A program made the position numbers and the translations under genes. Shown piece by piece: positions 57,550 to 64,000 of a stretch of 64,000 bases of DNA (position 1 is its first letter; each line of letters opens with the position of its first letter). This stretch comes from Archegozetes longisetosus (lineage: Eukaryota > Arthropoda > Arachnida > Sarcoptiformes > Trhypochthoniidae), in NCBI GenBank assembly GCA_018873245.2, contig JAEMBT020000003.1, forward strand, positions 10,477,843 to 10,541,842. Direction: 5' to 3'. The notes beneath the pieces were generated by a model. The model searched no databases. It saw only the letters and a program-made list of their open reading frames with translations, and was not told the origin of the DNA.

Positions 57550-59035
57550 TTATTTATGACGACCACCATAAACTTGAGAGAAAGGCTCATTAAATATTGC
57601 AGTTGGCAAGTCTGTTATGTTTCTTATATGATCGATACATTGTAAAATATCATTACAGGTATTATTTTCATATTCCCTAAACAAGTTTTGTAAATTTAAC
57701 TGATAGTAGATATCTTTGACTTATTTAACTGATTCACAATCTTTACGGCCATAGTGTTGTTGCAATAGAACTTTTTGTTGTTCATTGCAAACTTGTAGAG
57801 CAGTAACGATAGGCCAACAACACTTTCCATCCTCAATATCTGTTCCAATCTTTCCAGTTATGGATGAGTTGCCGAAACAGTCTATATAGTCATCTTGAAC
57901 TTGGAATAAGTGACCAAATTTTAACAAAATCTTTTCAATAGCATCATGATCTTTCTTTGAACCCCAGTTTGACATATACATGGCTGAAACAAATCAAACT
58001 TGTGTTTACTAAGTTACTGACTTTAGTCAATAATTTAAGTCAATTGTTGCGTCTCATGCAAGGATAACCTAAATTTCATTGTTACTAAGTTATGTTAATT
58101 AGGCATTCCTGGTCAGTATAAGTTTGTTAACGTAAATTAGGTTAGTTTTGTTCGTAACGCTAAACTGCAACTCATGTAGTTCACTAACATCTAAGTATTA
58201 CTTTACCATTTTAAATTATCATCACATACCGAGTCTCACGGATGATGCGAATGGATAGGTCGTCTTGTATTTAACTATTGCTGAATATTTATCTATTGTA
58301 TAAGTGCCTAGATCTGGTTTATCCCCGGTGGATTCGTCGATAAATCCAGGCATTGTCCATATGCTGTTATTCGAATTGTCTCAAGAGTTTAAAAATTAAT
58401 TTTTGATAATTAAATGATTAAAAAAGATATCTGATATAAAAACAGATTCAGTTAATATTATTTTATCTTTAACAAGGAAGTTATTTTTCAGTGAACATTT
58501 ATTTTTAACCAGAATTGAAGCGGAAATTAAGGTTATTTTATTAATAACGATTTAATAATAAATAAATATTGAGAAATTCCACTTTTATTTGTGAGTTCTT
58601 ATTAATGCTCTTGAAATATATCAGCAAAATTAAAATAGTTTTGATAATTTAAGTAATATTTTCTCTCTGATAAGTTTCGGAGCATATGAATAAGTAGAAT
58701 ATCAAAAATTTAGCTTTGAATTTGAAAAGCACTCAAAGTGTACACTTTAAGCTTACCAAAATGGACTTAGGTTTCAGCTACCTCAAGCACGACTTCAAGT
58801 AAATTTCCATAGTAGGACTTATCGTGAAAATATGACTTCATCAAATAAAATATTCCTGATTCAAGAAGAGCAGCGTCGTTACAAGCCATTAGACCGACTC
58901 CATCCTCAATTGGGTGAAAAATCAATAAATCACTGTTGATAAGTTAATATGTTTTATAATTTTGCTCAATAATTATTATTCATATGTCAATCACTTAATG
59001 AGAAGGAAGCTTTACCTTTCTGTACCAACACGGCT
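57550..59035 (-). pseudogene. Farnesyl diphosphate synthase copy, truncated and disrupted
   Basis: Four exons are seen on the minus strand: 59035-59016 (NQPCWYRK), 58904-58757 (DGVGLMACNDAALLESGIFY, then FHDKSYYGNLLE), 58363-58230 (GQCLDLST, then GTYTIDKYSAIVKYKTTYPF) and 57983-57550 (AMYMSNWG, FGHLFQVQDDYIDCFG, TGKIGTDIEDGKCCW, end GGRHK). FPPS makes farnesyl diphosphate for isoprenoid synthesis. The second Asp-rich motif DDYID is intact; the first lies in the missing 5' part. Defects are TAA at 58769-58767, TAA at 57723-57721 and one base lost in a G run near 58326 (134 nt where phase needs 135). Kept introns show a gene duplicate, not a processed copy. The 5' end stops at foldback element 8. 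Confidence 0.85.
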
Positions 59036-60267
59036 GGTTAACCGGGAAGTTTTGTGGCACTTGACCATAAAAATCAGGTGATGGTGCCATTTGATAGTAC
59101 TTTATGAGACGAGTGCAAAGAGGTCACCACCATGAGGCTCCGCCCACCCAATATCGAACCACAACCATTTTTTATTCTAGCCACTCCCACTAACTCCACC
59201 CCCACAATATGAGTCTCAAAATAAAGGTCTCAGTTAGTAGAGTCCATTGGTAAAGGTCGCGTGATTATAGGATGCATACTTCCTGAGAAATTGACTAAAA
59301 ACACTCCTACATTCTACAACCAATTGGCAATATATCGAAAATACAACAATTGACATTATTGACCAAAACAAAAAGAAGTTTTCTGTACTTCCATAGAGAA
59401 TCGGCTCATCAACCAATTTTGATCAAATTTAGTGTGAACCTTGAGGGTCACTAGTGAAGCAAAATGGCTGAAGAAAATTTCAAAAAAGTGCTACGGTGCT
59501 AAAACCGAAAAAATTAAAAATCTTTAAACGCTTATAACTCAAAAACGCGCAAACATAATTTAATGAAACTTTGCATATTAAGAGATGGCAATCAAGAGTA
59601 TTTGACGATAGAATGAAATTCTCGATTAACCCTATATGAGAGAATAATTGAAAAATTGAAAAACTTCAAATACTTATTTCAAAATGTTGCCACAAGGTTT
59701 ATGACCCGATCTCTTTTATTCTAATAGTAGCACACTATCTAGTATATAATTCCAAAAAGATTGGGTCGGAATTCTCTTGGCAATACATCGAAAATTGACA
59801 TTGTTGACTTCGAGATGATTTATATTGTAATTGTTCTAACATTTGTATATACATAGGTTAACAAAATGTTTTGTCAGATCATTCGGACTTTGCTTACATA
59901 CAAAAAAGTCAGACTAAACATTACCAAACTAGTGGCCTGTCTCAGATTTGGTCAACAATGTCAATTTTCGATGTATTGCCAATTGGTCGTAGAATATAGG
60001 AGTGTTTTTAGTCAGTTTCTCAGGAAGTATGCATCCTATAATCACGCGACCTTTACCAATGGACTCTACTGAGACCTTTATTTTGAGACTCATATTGTGG
60101 GGGTGGAGTTAGTGGGAGTGGCTAGAATAAAAAATGGTTGTGGTTCGATATTGGGTGGGCGGAGCCTCATGGTGGTGACCTCTTTGCACTCGTCTCATAA
60201 AGTACTATCAAATGGCACTATCACCCGATTTTTATGGTCAGGTGCCACAAAACTTCCCAGTTAACCC
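59036..60267. mobile_element. Foldback element 8, abutting the FPPS copy
   Basis: The arms 59036-59365 and about 59938-60267 are inverted copies. The ends are GGTTAACCGGGAAGTTTTGT and the complement of AACTGGGAAGTTTTGT. The arms share ATGAGGCTCCGCCCACCC and GGACTCTACTGAGACC-type sequence, with a short repeated frame on both strands. The 570-bp loop is unique. No target-site duplication is visible. The FPPS frame does not resume on the far side. This suggests rearrangement at the element rather than a simple insertion. Confidence 0.8.
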
Positions 60268-62295
60268 AAAATATCTCCACATACACGTGAGTAATTTCAT
60301 TCTATTTTTCTACAGTTGAAATTCACAAATTATATTTGATTAACAGATTGAATATAATCTATGAGTGATTTGCTTTTACTTTCTGAGCGACTTGCATTGT
60401 TAAAAATTTGAATCAAACTAATGAAATTAGTCTATACAAGTGAAACTTTACCCAACATTATTTTATTTTCTTTAACTTTGATATCATAATAGGTTCATTA
60501 TGAAGAGTTTTTATTTCAACAAACAAGCATGCTTCTGGAACAATTTCAATCAATGATTGTATGTTTGAGCACTCTTTATGAAATTTTTAATTTTGGTTCC
60601 CTATCACTCGTGGAAATTATTTAGTTGAATATCGCAAGAACTACTGGGGATAATTGATCAAGTGAGGTATCAAAATACTCAGCTCGATGTCTCTAGTCCG
60701 ATGAAGTATTGTGAAATATATATATATATGTCTAATAAATATAGAATACCAAAACATCTTAGTTATTGGTTTGAAGAGGCTTTGCACTAACACTTTTTGT
60801 AATTAGCTCTTTAAAAGCCCAATGATTTATAACACTTTCTGTATTGACTTTCTCTTTAAAATGACCTAATATAGTATAATTTAACTTTAGTATAAATAAA
60901 CAATCAAAAAATGTAGCTTTAGTTTTAAATTTAGAGATACGTGGGAAACCAAAGAAAAGTATATAATGGGAGAGAAAGTCACTATAAGATTCTTCAGTAA
61001 TATCTCAGTTATGCTTTGCAACTTCATGTTATGCATAATAAAATTCTTGTAAAATAGAAAATCGTTTTCTTAATTTCTATCAACTTTATTTGCACCTTAG
61101 GTAAGTGATATATAGAGTTTTGAAACTTTCTTTAATGCATAATAGGTACACATGATATTCTCTATCTAGTCCAGTCAGACTCTTAGATAAAGAACTAGGT
61201 AAAAGAGATTTGGAATCTTACATCGAGGCCCCTGATTTCAAATCTTTACGCTAGTAAAATCACACTAAATGAAGAACTCTACACAAAAACTTAGATCGAG
61301 TTTTGCATTCTCAATGAGATCCCGAGTCACAAAAATAACTGTGACAGTATCATAAGACGTGGTCCGCCAGTCCCGTCGGGAGTTGGCCAAAACTGGTCAA
61401 GTGTGATATCATAACGCTTCAACGCATTTGGAGATGAGAGGCCGGAGACCCCATTAGACACAATGGCCTGAATTTACTGTAGAAAGAGTGCATTAAGTCG
61501 TATGGTTGTAAAGCAACTATTGATCCTATAATGCCTAAAGATTGTCAAAGGTAGTCCAGGAACCAATCTTCAGTTCAGTTTCAACAGACCTCCTGAGTAA
61601 GTTGGTATAAAGTAGCTCTCAACGTTTTCATCGTTTAAAGCTCCAGTACTAAGAAATCGCGTTTGCATTCGTGCTAAAGTGTCCGTACTAAGACCTCTGT
61701 ACTAAAAGTTGCCGTAGTTAGAGTAAATACTATAGAGGCAGAATTCTCCCCCTTAAACCAAATTCGCATTATAAGCCGGAGTATAAGTTTTATTGGTCTT
61801 ATGTATATTTATTGCCATTCAATATCACTTGATTGATGTACTTTTCCTTTGAAGAGAAATTGGTTGATTTGACAAGCTCATTCTCTCTTTTTGAGACATT
61901 CGTTCAGTTCACCACTCTTGTAAAGATTAAGCAGTTTCCGAAACAATCTAAAGACTATTCGGTACTCTACTTTACTTTTACCAATTTTTAATGGCTACTC
62001 TTGCACTTCAGTCAAAACTGCTCCTAGGGGTAAAGAGGCCAACGGCAGAAATAAAAAAAACCGATAATCTCAATGAACTGAATATAATCTCTGTAATCAA
62101 TAGACTTTTGTACACAAGCAAAGAAATTTAATTGTATCAGTAAAGATGTTTATAGAAATTGCTATTATTTGCTTCATGAAAATATCTTGGGTCAATGGCA
62201 GGGATAAATAAATGGCAAATGAATAGCAAGAAATAATCAAATAAGCAATTAGGAACTAATAATTTAATTAATATATGTGATCAGCTGAGATATTA
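60268..62295. other. Intergenic, nothing recognised
   Basis: AT-rich. Contains a short (AT)n run near 60719-60729. The somewhat GC-richer block 61340-61450 has no recognisable RNA gene. Confidence 0.3.
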
Positions 62296-63105
62296 CTACT
62301 TTCGTGGCTTTGCCCAAGTCACGTTGAGAATCGCGTTACGAAAAGAGATTTTACCGATTTTGACGACAATAGCCGCATCCTCTGGTCGCTCGTAAGTGAT
62401 ATACCCGAAGCTTTTTCCTACTTTGAACTTGTCCTTCATATGTAAAACTTTCTCAACCCGACCATACTTGCCAAACAAACTCTTTAAGTCGTTGTCGACG
62501 ATATTTTGTGCAAGATTTGTAACTCGCACAGTAGCACCACGTCCGGCGACCTCATGATCTGCAAGAGCAGAAGCAGCAGTGGACAAATCTCTTTTGCTTC
62601 TATGTGTGAAAGGACAATCGATTTTCTTGCAGTTGGCATCTAGTGAACAGTCCGGATGAATGCGGAAACACCTACTGCCATATGGACAATTGGGGAATTG
62701 TTTACAGGGCTCAGTTGGATGCCTGTAAGTGCACTCACGATGGGTGCACTGAGGCCAGTGCAAGCAACGCTCTACAAATTGCTTGTCAGTCTATTTATGA
62801 GCGATAAAAAATAGAAAAATTAGAATTGCGTGATAACAACGTCAATCTATGTAAGCATTTCTCTTATTCACCTAGTGTTAAATCGTACTTACGCGAGTGA
62901 AAGCAGCAGAAGAGGCATTAGTTCGTTTGGGCTCCTTTGGAGTCTGCAACTCAAAGCGAAAGTCATCCCGGAAAGTTAAATCTTTCCAACTAAGAGGAAC
63001 ATCATCGCTCTTGAAGACTGAGTTAGTACTAGTCTTACTCTCTTTGGCGTTTTTGACAACACTACGCCCAGGTTGACGCAAGTTGGGCTGAATGTCACGA
63101 TCCAT
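62296..63105 (-). CDS. CCCH zinc-finger plus RRM protein (Nab2/ZC3H14-type fingers with eIF3g-like RRM)
   Basis: Two exons on the minus strand, 63105-62893 and 62790-62296, are joined in phase 0 by a 102-bp GT-AG intron. They give 235 residues. Residues 1-71 are polar and basic, with no domain. Three tandem fingers follow: C80-x5-C86-x4-C91-x3-H95, C100-x5-C106-x5-C112-x3-H116 and C119-x5-C125-x4-C130-x3-H134. The C-x5-C-x4/5-C-x3-H spacing is that of Nab2/ZC3H14 poly(A)-binding fingers. An RRM (about 157-235) has RNP2-like VRVTNL, RNP1-like KSFGYITY and the ending ILNVTWAKP, closest to eIF3g. An RNA-binding role is clear; poly(A) binding is inferred. The start ATG opens the longest frame, with no upstream extension. 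No disruption is visible. Confidence 0.85.
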
Positions 63106-63494
63106 TGTTAAAGTAACTGGCTAAATAAAACTATTAAATAAAATTAAGCCAATCTATTTTTAATGACAAACAAAAATTTTGAGAATTCCATTTATTAACA
63201 ATTACCACCCTACCCTTATTCTGAAGACATTTAATGATCTAACCAAGATTGAATAAAATCACTTGAAAAACTTATGCGATAAGCCTATCACCCATTTTGA
63301 AGTGTTGATGTTTCCTATAACTTTAGCTACACCCCTATACGGGATTTAAGATAAAGTTATCGAGCAATATACATATTGCATCATAGAACTTTAGTACAAG
63401 ATTTCGTAACAATAACGCAACCGTTGTAACTGTCGGAGCTATTTTATTAGTAATATGGAGTAAAAGACACATTTTACATATACGATCATCACTA
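63106..63494. other. Upstream region of the CCCH-RRM gene
   Basis: Presumed 5' untranslated or promoter DNA for the minus-strand gene. No specific element was recognised. Confidence 0.3.
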
Positions 63495-63660
63495 TTATAA
63501 GGAAGCTTCTCTCAAATTTGGGGTAGAATTGTAGGAGGTTAAACTAAAAATAGAGGAATAGGTTGTAATATGTTGGATAATAGCCTGAGCTTGGATTATT
63601 AAAGTACTGAGAGTTGGAATTGTATTTTCCTATTACAGATCCCGCTTCATAATTTATGTC
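63495..63660 (-). repeat. Dispersed repeat, copy B
   Basis: Reverse-orientation relative of 54738-54900. Shared words include CATAATTTATG with CCCGCTTC, TTTCCTATTACAG, and GGAAGCTTCTCTCAAATTTGG against the complement in copy A. Confidence 0.6.
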
Positions 63661-64000
63661 TAACCGTAGGAAAGAGAAGTTTACGATATGTGAAAAAATA
63701 TATGGAAAAGTCTGCAATAGGCAAATTGTTGCATTCCATTGAAATTATAACACTAACACAGCATCTAATTAAAAGGTTTTGGAGATAATCCTTCCTATTT
63801 ATCTCATCAGAAAGATGATAGTAAATCATTTACAATTATTTACTTTAATAATATTACCATTACTATTAATAATAGAAATTATCAAAATTCTATTCAAAAA
63901 CTTTCGATAGGTGACAATTGTAAGCTGTTTAGAGCTCACCAGGAACTACACGCATATAATAGGCGGCTGTAGCCACTTGATAGTTACTGCTTATACGAAC
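63661..64000. other. Window end, nothing recognised
   Basis: AT-rich sequence without a gene or repeat call. Confidence 0.3.

Noticed and set aside
61340-61450. GC-richer block considered as an RNA gene
   Set aside because: No tRNA or 5S internal promoter or cloverleaf could be made from it.
1-64000. CRISPR arrays, operons, bacterial ribosome binding sites
   Set aside because: The introns, animal gene families and eukaryotic transposons show a nuclear eukaryotic locus. No direct-repeat and spacer pattern is present.

Overview
This is an AT-rich (about 70% A+T) nuclear segment of an animal. An arthropod is most likely, and within the arthropods possibly a chelicerate or mite. The arthropod reading rests on an ABCH-type ABC half-transporter, an ionotropic-receptor-like chemoreceptor, a small amidated-peptide precursor and TTAGG-like repeats inside one mobile element. 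Genes have short introns (51-403 nt), with canonical GT-AG junctions that could be followed by reading phase. No tRNA, rRNA, operon or CRISPR signal was seen.

Layout. 1-1329: 3' end of a coiled-coil protein with a C-terminal C2H2 finger. 3-13.5 kb: a foldback element, a decayed non-LTR retrotransposon that is itself split by a second foldback, then diverged tandem repeats interrupted by a decayed Merlin transposon. 13.7-17 kb: ionotropic-receptor-like exons. 17.4-26.5 kb: almost entirely mobile DNA, including a three-level nest (mariner in MULE in Merlin) that can be read base by base. 27.8 kb: neuropeptide-like precursor on the minus strand. 30-36 kb: a CT microsatellite, a small membrane protein candidate, a hAT remnant and another foldback. 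36.9-39.8 kb: a complete six-exon gene for ER alpha-glucosidase I (MOGS/GCS1). 40.6 kb: a foldback carrying TTAGG-like repeats. 45.4-48.2 kb: an ABCH-type transporter whose nucleotide-binding and membrane halves lie in different frames. 50.8-55.3 kb: two more inverted-repeat structures. 57.5-59.0 kb: a farnesyl diphosphate synthase copy with intact splice architecture but two stops and a one-base frame error, cut off by a foldback. 62.3-63.1 kb: a two-exon protein joining three Nab2/ZC3H14-type CCCH fingers to an eIF3g-like RRM.

The genes are unrelated housekeeping, membrane and signalling genes and do not form a pathway cluster. The most distinctive property is the mobile DNA. Eight long inverted-repeat (foldback) structures lie within 64 kb. 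Three have target-site duplications that can be read directly (8 bp twice, 9 bp once), a fourth has a probable 7-bp one, and one foldback truncates a gene. Calls come from reading translated motifs and splice signals by eye; no database search was run.
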